Assembly: GCF_011516645.4 (NCBI RefSeq)
Contig: NZ_CP088285.1
Location: forward strand, 5,598,501 to 5,662,500
Reading direction: 5' to 3'
Source: Bradyrhizobium septentrionale
Lineage (GTDB): Bacteria; Pseudomonadota; Alphaproteobacteria; Rhizobiales; Xanthobacteraceae
DNA: 64,000 nt
Shown: one piece after another, positions 33,461-42,206 of the stretch
Layout of the letters: each line of letters opens with the position of its first letter
How positions within the stretch are numbered: the first letter of the stretch is position 1
Notes under the pieces: generated by a model
The model's input: only the letters and a program-made list of their open reading frames with translations
Database searches by the model: none
Told to the model about the DNA's origin: nothing
Position numbers and translations under genes: made by a program

Positions 33461-34411
33461 TCAGCCGTAGAGGGCTTTGTGCTCGCTTTCGTAGTTGGCG
33501 TAGGAGTCCTTCATGCTGGCGCCGTTGAGCAGCATGGTCGCGACCACAGTATTGTCGGCATCGAACACGGTCGAGCGCACCCACATGCTCTCGGTGCGCT
33601 TGCTGCCCGAGAGCGCGACGACCTCGCGCTCGACCCAATAGGTCTCGCCCGGGAACAGCGGCCCGCGCACCAGCCGGATCTCCTGGTCGGCGAACAGCCC
33701 GACCGCCGGGCCGCGGACCGGCAGGCGGTCTTCGCGCGCGCGGTACTGGAACAGCACGCTCAGCATCTCCATCGGGATGATGGCGCGGCCCCAGGGATTA
33801 TGCTCCAGCGAATAATAGTCTGATGGTTCGGTGATCACCTTGAGCTTGTCGGCCAGCGAAAACGGATAGAGGTCGCCCATGTTCTGGTCGAAATCCATCT
33901 TGATCGCCTGCCGCGGCGTCTTCATGCCGACCTTGATGTCGGCGAGGATGACGGGATCGGCCAGCGGCTTCAATTCGCCGAGCCGATGGCTCAGCGCCGT
34001 CTCGGTGCCGTCGCCATCGATCGAGGCCGTGCCGCGCAGGATCTCGGTGCCGTCGCGCTTGATCATCCCGATCGCGCAAACAGTCTGGCCCGGCTTCGGC
34101 TTCTCGATCTGGGCCTGCACCTCTTCGCCTTCGAACACCGGATTGCGGTAATGCGCCGACAGGCATCCGGTCATGAACCAGGCCCGGCCCCAGATACGCT
34201 CGCACAGCGGCGCGAACTGGCTGAAATGGGTCGGTCCCTCGATCGTGCCGCCGCGGAAGCCGAGCTTCTGCGCGGTTGCATCGTCGTGGATCGAGGCGTG
34301 CGAGTCGTAGGTCTGGGCCTGCAGCATCTGCTTCGGGCTGCGCCACGGACCCACCAGCAGATTGCCGTTCTCCACGATTTCCGTCGTGAACGCGGATTCG
34401 ACTGTAATCAT
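33461..34411 (-). CDS. hotdog-fold protein, MaoC-like, substrate unknown
   Basis: 316-residue protein that looks like two hotdog domains in tandem (about 30-150 and 185-300). GTIEGPTHFSQFAPLCERIWG in the first half and a C-terminal YWVEREVVALSGSKRTESMW strand run resemble MaoC/FAS1-type dehydratases acting on acyl-CoA or related esters. Catalytic residues cannot be fixed by eye. First gene of the minus-strand set; it diverges from the indolepyruvate oxidoreductase gene with 203 bases between. Confidence 0.6.
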   Translation of the reverse strand: MITVESAFTTEIVENGNLLVGPWRSPKQMLQAQTYDSHASIHDDATAQKLGFRGGTIEGPTHFSQFAPLCERIWGRAWFMTGCLSAHYRNPVFEGEEVQAQIEKPKPGQTVCAIGMIKRDGTEILRGTASIDGDGTETALSHRLGELKPLADPVILADIKVGMKTPRQAIKMDFDQNMGDLYPFSLADKLKVITEPSDYYSLEHNPWGRAIIPMEMLSVLFQYRAREDRLPVRGPAVGLFADQEIRLVRGPLFPGETYWVEREVVALSGSKRTESMWVRSTVFDADNTVVATMLLNGASMKDSYANYESEHKALYG

Positions 34412-34614
34412 CCTCGGTCTCCCTTTGCGCGCACCGTTTCAAAGAAGCCCGGGTTCGGCAAGGCCTCGCATGTGCAACATCGAGTTATGTGCTGCGGCCA
34501 TGGAACGGGGCTGTTCATGCATAACAAAACCGGTGCATGCTGATGCATGATCATTCGGAAGATAATGAGACCGGTTCGGACCGGCGCGACTAACCGGCGG
34601 GGAGCCTGAGACTG

Positions 34615-37600
34615 ATGGCGTTGATGGACGTTGGACTGGACGACAAGTACCGGTTGGACACGAAACGAATCTTCCTCTCCGGTACCCAGGCTCTGGTCCG
34701 ATTGCCCATGTTGCAGCGCCAACGCGACCGCGCGCACGGGCTGAACACCGCAGGTTTCATTTCCGGATATCGCGGCTCGCCGCTCGGCATGTACGACCAC
34801 GCGCTGTGGCGGGCGAAATCGTTCCTCAGAGAGCACGACATCGCCTTCGTTCCCGGCCTCAACGAGGATCTGGCGGCGACCGCGGTGTGGGGCAGCCAGC
34901 AGGTCGGCATGTTCCCCGGCGCCAAGGTCGATGGCGTGTTCGGCATCTGGTACGGCAAGGGCCCCGGTGTCGACCGCTCGCTCGATGCGCTCAAGCACGC
35001 CAATTCGGCCGGCACCGCGCCGAATGGCGGCGTGATTGCGCTGGCCGGCGACGACCATGGTTGCCAATCATCGACTCTGGCGCATCAGAGCGAGCAGGTG
35101 TTCGCCTCGGCGCTGATGCCGGTGGTCAATCCTGCGACGCTGCAGGCTATCTCGACCTCGGCATCCTCGGCTTTGCGCTGTCGCGGTATTCCGGCTGCTG
35201 GGTCGGATTCAAGGCGATCTCCGAGACCGTGGAAAGCTCGGCCTCGATCGTCAGCGATCCCGATCGCATCAGGATCATCACACCTGATGATTTCGAGATG
35301 CCGCCGGACGGACTCTCGATCCGCTGGCCGGATCCGCCGCTGGAAGCCGAGCGCAGGCTGCACGGGCCCAAGATGGAAGCGGTCGCGGCCTTCGCCCGCG
35401 TCAACCGGTTCGACCGCATCGTGCTGGATTCGAAGCCGGCGCGGCTCGGCATCATGGCGACCGGCAAGGCCTATCTCGATCTGCGCCAGGCGCTCGCCGA
35501 TCTCGGCCTCACCGATGCCGACGCGCAGGCACTGGGACTGCGCATCTACAAGGTGGCGCTGACCTGGCCGCTCGAAGCACGCGGCGCGCGCGCCTTCGCC
35601 GAAGGCCTGCAGGACGTGCTCGTGGTCGAGGAGAAGCGCGGCTTCATCGAGGACCAGCTGGTTCGCATCCTCTACAACATGGACGCTGCGAGGCGTCCCT
35701 CGGTGGTCGGCAAGCGCGACGAGAGCGGCGCGCCGTTGCTGCCGAGCGAAGGCGAGCTGACGCCGACCATGGTGGCGGCCGCCGTCGTCGCGCGGCTGCG
35801 CAAGCTCGGCCACCGTAGTCCGTTACTGGAGCAGCGGCTGGCAAAGCTCGAGGCGTTCGATCGTCCGGCCGAGGGCACGGGCACCGCGAAGCTGCAGCGC
35901 ACGCCGTATTTCTGCTCGGGCTGTCCGCACAACTCGTCGACCAAGATCCCCGAGGGCAGCCGCGCCATGGCCGGCATCGGTTGTCACGGCATGGCGCTGT
36001 CGGTGCCGAACCGCAACACCCAGACCATCTCGCATATGGGCGCGGAGGGCGTGAGCTGGATCGGGCAGGCGCCGTTCACCAGCGAACAGCACGTGTTCCA
36101 GAATCTCGGCGACGGCACCTACACCCATTCCGGGCTTTTAGCTCTACGGGCCGCGGCTGCGGCCGGCGTCAACATCACCTACAAGATTCTCTATAACGAC
36201 GCGGTCGCGATGACCGGCGGCCAGCCGGCCGAGGGCGGTTTTACGGTGTCGCAGATCGCGCACCAGGTCGCGGCCGAGGGCACCAAGCGGCTTGCGATCG
36301 TCTCCGACGATCCGGACAAATATCCCGCCAATTATTTCCCGTCGGGCGCCACCATCCACCATCGCCGCGAGCTCGATGCCGTGCAGCGCACCTTGCGCGA
36401 GATCGAGGGCCTGACCGTCCTGATCTACGACCAGACCTGCGCCGCCGAGAAGCGCCGCCGCCGCAAGCGCGGGCTGTTCCCCGATCCGGCCAAGCGCGTC
36501 TTCATCAATGAGCGCGTCTGCGAAGGCTGCGGCGACTGCTCCGTGGCGTCGAACTGCGTCTCGGTGCAGCCGCTGGAGACCGAGTTCGGCCGCAAGCGCC
36601 GCATCGACCAGTCGAACTGCAACAAGGATTTCTCCTGCATCGAGGGTTTTTGCCCGAGCTTCGTGATGGTGCAGGATCCCAAGCTGCGCAAGGCCGACCG
36701 CGCTGCCGCCGATCCGAAGGCGCTGTTCGCCGACCTGCCGACGCCGCCTGCGGCCGCGCTTGCCGCCCCCTACAACATCCTGATCACCGGCATCGGCGGC
36801 ACCGGCGTCATTACCATCGGCGCACTGCTCGGCATGGCCGCGCATGTCGAGGGTCTGGCGTGCTCGACGCTCGACTTCACCGGCCTGTCGCAGAAGAACG
36901 GCGCGGTCATGAGCCATGTCCGGCTGGCGCCGGTGTCCGGCATGCTGACCACGGTCCGCATCGCGCCCGGCAACGCCAATCTGATCCTCGGCTGCGACCT
37001 CGTCGTGGCCACCAGCGTGCCGGCGTTGAGCCGCGCCGAGCGCGGCGTCACCCGCGCCGTCGTCAACGCTGATCTGTTGCCGACCGCGAGCTTCGTGATC
37101 GATCCCGATATCGATTTCGAGGCTGGTGCGATGCGCGACGCGCTGAACGGCGCGGTGCGGCCTGATGATCTCGACATTCTCGATGCCACCGGGCTTGCGA
37201 CCGCGCTGATGGGCGACAGCATCGCCACCAACGCCTTCATGCTCGGCTTCGCGTTCCAGCGCGGCGCGATCCCGCTGTCGCTCGATGCGATCCTGAAGGC
37301 GATCGAGCTCAACGGCGCCGCGATCGAGATGAACAAGACCGCGTTCTCCTGGGGCCGGCTTGCCGCGCACGATCTGCAACGCGTGGTCAGCGCCGCGCGC
37401 TTCAAGAACGCCGGTGCAGCGCCCGCAAAGAAGACACTCGACGAGGCGATCGCGTTCCGCGCCAAATTCCTCACCGACTATCAGGATGAGGCCTACGCCA
37501 AGCGCTATCTCGACGATGTCGCGCGCGTGCGCACCGCCGAGGCCGCGGCCGCGCCGGGCTCGCAGGACCTGACCGAGGCCTTTGCAAAAGGGCTGTTCAA

Positions 37601-38087
37601 GCTGATGGCCTACAAGGACGAATATGAGGTCGCGCGGCTTTATTCCGACGGCGAGTTCAGCAAGGCCTTGAGGGAGCAGTTCGAGGGCAATTCCGGTTTG
37701 AAGGTCCTGCTGGCGCCGCCGCTGCTGGCGCAGCGCGATCCCGTCACCGGGCGTTTGCAGAAGCGCGAATTCGGCCCGTGGATCTTCAAGGCGTTCGGCT
37801 TGCTGGCGGGGCTGAAGGGCCTGCGCGGCACCGCGTTCGACATCTTCGGCTACACCTCAGAGCGCAAGATGGAGCGCGCCTTGCCGGTCGAGTATTCAAC
37901 GATGATCCTGCGTCACCTCGACGGCAAGAAGCCGCTCGACCTGCCGCGCCTGGTGGCGCTGGCGAAGGCGGCGGACCTCGTGCGCGGCTATGGCCACATC
38001 AAGGAAGGCAACGTCGCCCGCTACCGCACCGAATGCGCGCGGCTGGAGCGCGCGATCGGCCGGCCCTTGGCGCAGGCGGCCGAATAG
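34615..38087 (+). pseudogene. indolepyruvate:ferredoxin oxidoreductase (single-chain), frameshifted
   Basis: Large single-chain 2-oxoacid:ferredoxin oxidoreductase of the type that acts on aryl pyruvates. The first frame covers about 177 codons (TPP-domain start, GFISGYRGSPLGMYDHALW) to ...VVNPATLQ. The protein then continues in the next frame with YLDLGILGFALSRYSGCWVG from 35148. One base is missing at about 35146; restoring it gives one protein of about 1157 residues. Further on are the 4Fe-4S cysteines (CEGCGDCSVASNC and CNKDFSCIEGFCP, about 640-690 of the joined protein) and the gamma-domain ITGIGGTGVITIGALLGMAA. As written the gene is broken; true loss and sequencing error are both possible. 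Confidence 0.85.
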
Positions 38088-38089
38088 GC

Positions 38090-38191
38090 TGGAGCGTTTT
38101 CGAGCGAAGTGGCTGCCGGTTCGCGTGAAGAAAACGCGTCAAAACAAAAACCTAGAGCCCCGTTCCGATACCATCGGAACGGGGCTCTAGG
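38090..38191. repeat. dispersed ~100-base repeat with perfect 19-bp palindrome
   Basis: Starts GGAGCGTTTTCGAGCGAAGT and ends in a perfect stem, CCTAGAGCCCCGTTCCGAT / its complement, with a three-base loop. I recognise this as a sequence found many times in Bradyrhizobium genomes. It lies just after the oxidoreductase stop and its stem could end transcription. Confidence 0.75.
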
Positions 38192-38322
38192 CGGGGGCAG
38201 CGGGAACTTTCCACGGCCGCCCTGGTTGACCGGTAACCCTGCCCACAGCCGCGGGGTGGATTCGCGCGGCCGGGCCCCTACATGATGGCTGTTCTGTTCG
38301 AGTGATTTCAGGAGGCCCTTTG

Positions 38323-38754
38323 ATGGTCCTGAAAAACGCTTTGGTTGCAATCGTTTGTACCGCGTGCCTGGCTTTGGGCGGCGTGGCGTTGGCTGACGAC
38401 TACCGGCCGAGCGAGTTCTTCAGCCTCGACCTTTCCCAGGCCGTGCTGTCGCCGAAGCGACTCGGGCCGCCGGCGCAGTTCGAGCCGGTTCCGGTCGAGG
38501 CGAAGACCGACCTCGGTCCGGATCAGCGTGCCAATGTGGAGCCGACGGCCGAGCAGCCGAAGGTCGCGCCGCAGAAGTCCGTGCGGACGGCCAAGGTGAC
38601 GGCGCAGCCCGAGAAGAAGCGCGCGGCCGCGAGCCTTCCAGCCCGCGCCAAGCTCGCAAGGCGGCACGCGAACCCGCTCGATGCGGAAGCCCGCGACACC
38701 AGGATCCAGACCTGGCCGTGCCGCACTGGTGGCATCTGCAACTGGCAGCGGTGA
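38323..38754 (+). CDS. small exported hypothetical protein
   Basis: 143 residues with a signal peptide (about 1-22, ending GVALADD). The middle is low-complexity, rich in Lys, Pro and Ala, with no recognised domain. The C-terminal tail DTRIQTWPCRTGGICNWQR has two Cys and two Trp, probably a conserved disulfide-bonded end. AGGAGG lies eight bases ahead of the ATG at 38323. Function unknown. Confidence 0.75.
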   Translation: MVLKNALVAIVCTACLALGGVALADDYRPSEFFSLDLSQAVLSPKRLGPPAQFEPVPVEAKTDLGPDQRANVEPTAEQPKVAPQKSVRTAKVTAQPEKKRAAASLPARAKLARRHANPLDAEARDTRIQTWPCRTGGICNWQR

Positions 38755-38795
38755 GGGGCGCACCGTTTGCTCTGATCAGCACGTCAACGCCAGCA

Positions 38796-38957
38796 AACCC
38801 GTCATCCTGAGGTGCGACCGGAGCGAGCCTCGAAGGATGAATCGGCCTCGTTGCGGCCACGACACCTCTGGAGCTGAAATAGTCGGGCCGTCGATCCTTC
38901 GAGGCTCGCCAAGCGGCGCAATTGCGCCGCAAGGCTCGCACCTCAGGATGACGGGTT
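38796..38957. repeat. dispersed inverted repeat with 22-bp perfect ends
   Basis: The ends at 38796-38817 and 38936-38957 are perfect inverted copies (22 bases). The element fills the gap between the small exported protein and the phoD promoter region. No coding content. Confidence 0.8.
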
Positions 38958-39008
38958 GGCTTTGAGTGCTGGGCGTTCGCACCGTTCCGATCCGCCATCT
39001 CCCCTCGA

Positions 39009-39068
39009 GTCATCCCGCCGTCGCAAAACCGTCGGCGGAGAGTCAAGAAACCGTAAGGGTGGAGTCAA
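39009..39068 (+). promoter_or_regulatory. extended Pho-box array upstream of phoD
   Basis: GTCAT at 39009, GTCGC at 39020, GTCGG at 39031, GTCAA at 39042, GTAAG at 39053 and GTCAA at 39064: six GT-starting units at an exact 11-base period, five of them GTC. This is the geometry of tandem PhoB binding. The last unit ends 45 bases before the phoD ATG. Confidence 0.6.
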
Positions 39069-39113
39069 ACGGCGCGGGCAAAACCTTCGTTGCGATTCGA
39101 CGAAGGTTATTCG

Positions 39114-40694
39114 ATGCCGACAGCGATCTCCGCGCGGGGGCGAGGCCTCACAAGGCGGCAGCTTCTTGTGCGCTCGGCGTCGACGGCTGCGCTGGCCGGA
39201 TTGGGTTCGCTCGCAAAACCCTATCTGAGCCGCGCGGCGGGCCGTCCTGCGATCGAAGGCATCCAGTCCGGCGACGTCGCGAGCGATTCAGCTGTGATCT
39301 GGGCCCGCTCCGATCGCGCCGCGCGGATGCAGATCGAATGCGCCACGGTCGAGAGCTTCGCCACCATCCTGCGCACCGCGTCCGCCGATGCGCTGCCCGA
39401 GCGCGACTTCACCGCAAAACTGCTGCTCGACGGCCTGCCGCCGGGCCAGGACCTGTTCTATCGCATCAGCTTCGCGGATCGCGACGGCACCGCCGGCCAA
39501 AGCCGCATCGGCCATTTCCGCACCGCGCCGGTCGACCGGCGCTCGATCTCGTTCGTGTGGTCCGGCGACGTTGTCGGGCAGGGCTGGGGCATCGACCCCG
39601 CGCGCGGCGGCTTGCGCAGCTACCGCACCATGCTGAACGAGCGCCCGGACTTCTTCATCCATTCCGGCGACCACATCTATGCGGATTGCACGGTGCCGGC
39701 GGAGCAGACGCTGCCGAACGGCGAGATCTGGCGCAACATCGTCACCGAGGAGAAATCCGTCGTCGCGCACAGCCTCGAGCAGTTTCGCGGCAACTACAAA
39801 TACAACTGGCTCGACGAGAATTTTCGCGCCTTCCACGCCGAAGTGCCGATGTTCGCGCAGTGGGACGACCATGAGGTCGCCGACGACTGGTCGCCGGTCG
39901 GCACCGCCGACGCTACCGGCTACGACGCGGACGGCAGCTCGCGCCTGGTGGCGCGGGCGCGCCGCGCTTTCCATGAATTCATGCCGATGCGGCTGATGCC
40001 GGAGCGCGACGGCCGCGTCTATCGCAAGATCGCCTATGGGCCGCTGCTCGACGTCTTCATCATCGACATGCGCTCCTACCGCGATTCCAACTGGAACAAG
40101 CAGGGCGATCCCGACCAGGCGTTCATCCTCGGCGAGAGCCAGCTCGCCTGGCTGAAGCGCGAACTGGTGGCGTCGGAGGCTGTCTGGAAGGTGATCGCAG
40201 CCGACCTGCCGATCGGCCTCGTCAGCCTGGATGCGGTCGCGCTCGGCGACGGCCCGCCGGCGCGGCGCGAGCACGAGATCGCCGATCTGCTGTCTTTCAT
40301 GAAGCGCGCCGGTGTCCGCAACACCGTGTGGCTCACCGCCGACATGCACTACACCGCCGCGCATCATTATGATCCGAACCGCGCGGTGTTTCAGGAGTTC
40401 GAACCGTTCTGGGAGTTCGTCTCGGGTCCGCTGCATGCCGGCACCTGGTCGCCGGGCGAACTCGACAACACCTTCGGCCCCAAGGCGATGTACCAGAAGG
40501 GCTGCTCGGCCGAGCAGGGCGACAATCTCGCCCCCTGCTTCGGCCTGCAATTCTTCGGCCGCGTCGACATCGACGGCACGACCTCTGTGATGACGGTGAC
40601 GCTGAAGGACGTCGACGACCACGACCTCTGGTCGGTCGACATCGAACCGCGGCCGGATGCGCGGCCCGGCCAGATCATGGCGGAACATATCTAA
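39114..40694 (+). CDS. phoD: alkaline phosphatase D, Tat-exported
   Basis: 526-residue PhoD phosphodiesterase/phosphomonoesterase that frees phosphate from organic esters outside the cytoplasm. A Tat signal is clear (LTRRQLLVRSASTAALAGLG). Metal-site motifs: SGDHIYAD, QWDDHEVADDW, FIIDMRSYR and TADMHYTAAHHYD. The N-terminal PhoD domain (about residues 40-130) precedes the catalytic part. The upstream Pho-like array suggests induction under phosphate starvation. Confidence 0.92.
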   Translation: MPTAISARGRGLTRRQLLVRSASTAALAGLGSLAKPYLSRAAGRPAIEGIQSGDVASDSAVIWARSDRAARMQIECATVESFATILRTASADALPERDFTAKLLLDGLPPGQDLFYRISFADRDGTAGQSRIGHFRTAPVDRRSISFVWSGDVVGQGWGIDPARGGLRSYRTMLNERPDFFIHSGDHIYADCTVPAEQTLPNGEIWRNIVTEEKSVVAHSLEQFRGNYKYNWLDENFRAFHAEVPMFAQWDDHEVADDWSPVGTADATGYDADGSSRLVARARRAFHEFMPMRLMPERDGRVYRKIAYGPLLDVFIIDMRSYRDSNWNKQGDPDQAFILGESQLAWLKRELVASEAVWKVIAADLPIGLVSLDAVALGDGPPARREHEIADLLSFMKRAGVRNTVWLTADMHYTAAHHYDPNRAVFQEFEPFWEFVSGPLHAGTWSPGELDNTFGPKAMYQKGCSAEQGDNLAPCFGLQFFGRVDIDGTTSVMTVTLKDVDDHDLWSVDIEPRPDARPGQIMAEHI

Positions 40695-40849
40695 CCCCAT
40701 CGCGACATCTTGATGATGGCCGCCTTGCCCGAGGGCCCGATTTGCGGGCAGACTGCGACTTGGCAGTCCTGCCAATTTCATTCCTTCCAGACAATTTGCT
40801 GGCGTGACGTCGTCGATGGCATCGGCGCCCCACGCGTCAGGAGCTATCC

Positions 40850-41668
40850 ATGGAAAATCTGCAGATACAGGGCATCAGCCTGCCGCAGCTCGGGCTCGGC
40901 ACCTTCCGCATGCAGGGCGACGCCTGCCGCGCGGCGGTCGAGAGCGCGCTCGGGCTCGGGTACCGGCATATCGACACCGCCGAAATGTACGCCAATGAAG
41001 AGGCGATTGGCGCGGCGATCGCGACCGCGAATGTCGCGCGCAAGGACCTGCACGTCACCACCAAGGTCTGGCACGAGAACCTGGCGCCGGACGCGATCCG
41101 GAAAGCGTTCGATGCCAGCCTGAACAAGCTGCGGCTCGATCATGTCGATCTCTATCTCGTGCATTGGCCGTCGAAGAGCATGAAGCTGCCGGCAGTGTTC
41201 GAAACGCTGATGAAGCTGAAGCAGGAGGGCCGCACCCGGGCGATCGGCGTTGCCAATTTCAACACCGCGCTGCTCAAGACCGTGATCGAGGACATCAAGG
41301 CGCCGATCGCCTGCAACCAGATCGAATACCATGCGATGCTGGATCAGACGCCGGTGCGCAACTATCTCGCGGCGAAATCGATCCCGCTGGTGGCCTATTG
41401 TCCGCTGGCCCAGGGCCGTTTCGCCACCGACGAGACGCTGGCGAAAATCGGCCGCAAGCATGATGCGACGGCAGCGCAGGTGGCGCTGAAATGGCTGCTC
41501 GATCAGAATGGCGTTGCGGCTATCCCGAAAGCCTCGCGCGCCGAAAGCCAAAAGGCCAATCTCGACGCGCTGAAGGTCAGGCTCGACGACGACGACCGCA
41601 AGGCGATCGCTGCGTTGCGCAAGGACATGCGCTGCGTCAATCCGGGATTTGCGCCGGCGTGGGATTGA
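40850..41668 (+). CDS. aldo/keto reductase
   Basis: 272-residue NADPH-dependent aldo/keto reductase with an (alpha/beta)8 barrel. The catalytic tetrad is visible: Asp and Tyr in HIDTAEMYANEEAIG, Lys in VTTKVW and His in YLVHWPS. A cofactor-binding end AAIPKASRAESQKANLDAL is present. Resembles the 2,5-diketo-gluconate reductase group; real substrate unknown. It is alone and converges on a terminator. Confidence 0.88.
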   Translation: MENLQIQGISLPQLGLGTFRMQGDACRAAVESALGLGYRHIDTAEMYANEEAIGAAIATANVARKDLHVTTKVWHENLAPDAIRKAFDASLNKLRLDHVDLYLVHWPSKSMKLPAVFETLMKLKQEGRTRAIGVANFNTALLKTVIEDIKAPIACNQIEYHAMLDQTPVRNYLAAKSIPLVAYCPLAQGRFATDETLAKIGRKHDATAAQVALKWLLDQNGVAAIPKASRAESQKANLDALKVRLDDDDRKAIAALRKDMRCVNPGFAPAWD

Positions 41669-41702
41669 GCCCGGCGGGCATTTGATGAGAACGTAGAAAA
41701 AG

Positions 41703-41728
41703 AAAATGGCTCCGCGAGGAGCCATTTT
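41703..41728. terminator. bidirectional rho-independent terminator
   Basis: AAAATGGCTCC - GCGA - GGAGCCATTTT: 11-base perfect arms with A-rich left and T-rich right ends. It lies between the convergent aldo/keto reductase gene and the small minus-strand gene and can serve both. Confidence 0.88.
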
Positions 41729-41740
41729 CCGTCTGTCGAT

Positions 41741-41977
41741 TTAGTAGCGATCCCGCCTGATGACCACCGTGCGGTCATGGTCGTGGTGCCAGCCGCGATG
41801 CCAGCCACGGTCGTGGCGCATTCCACGGTCATGGCGCATCTCGGCGCGCGCGCCCCAGCCACGATCCCAGTGATGATGGCCGCCGCGCTTGATCACGACG
41901 GTCTCGGCGCTCGCGATCGACGGAACGGCCACTGCAAGCGCACCGACAGCCGCAAGAACAAAGCCAAATTTTTTCAT
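41741..41977 (-). CDS. small His/Arg-rich exported protein
   Basis: 78 residues: signal peptide (1-23, ending PSIASA), then a mature part very rich in His, Arg, Asp and Trp with short repeats (RHDRG, HRGW, HHDHDR). The composition suggests metal or surface binding, but I know no function. I start at 41977, where the signal peptide begins; an earlier start adds 44 unlikely residues. Confidence 0.75.
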   Translation of the reverse strand: MKKFGFVLAAVGALAVAVPSIASAETVVIKRGGHHHWDRGWGARAEMRHDRGMRHDRGWHRGWHHDHDRTVVIRRDRY

Positions 41978-42206
41978 CTCATCCTCCTCAATGATGCGTG
42001 GAGGAAACCGTACAGGCATCGAAACGTTCCTGAGGAAACGGAGGAGTTTTCTGAACGGTTGTTCAGGCAATTGCGGCCGCTGCTGTGTGTCGCGTGTTGT
42101 CGCGCACAATCGATGGATGAGCGCTGCAGGTCGCTTCGATGGCCTTGCCTAAGGGCTGCGTCCGACGCATCATCGCGTCATAAAAATCATATTGGGGGGC
42201 GTCGCC

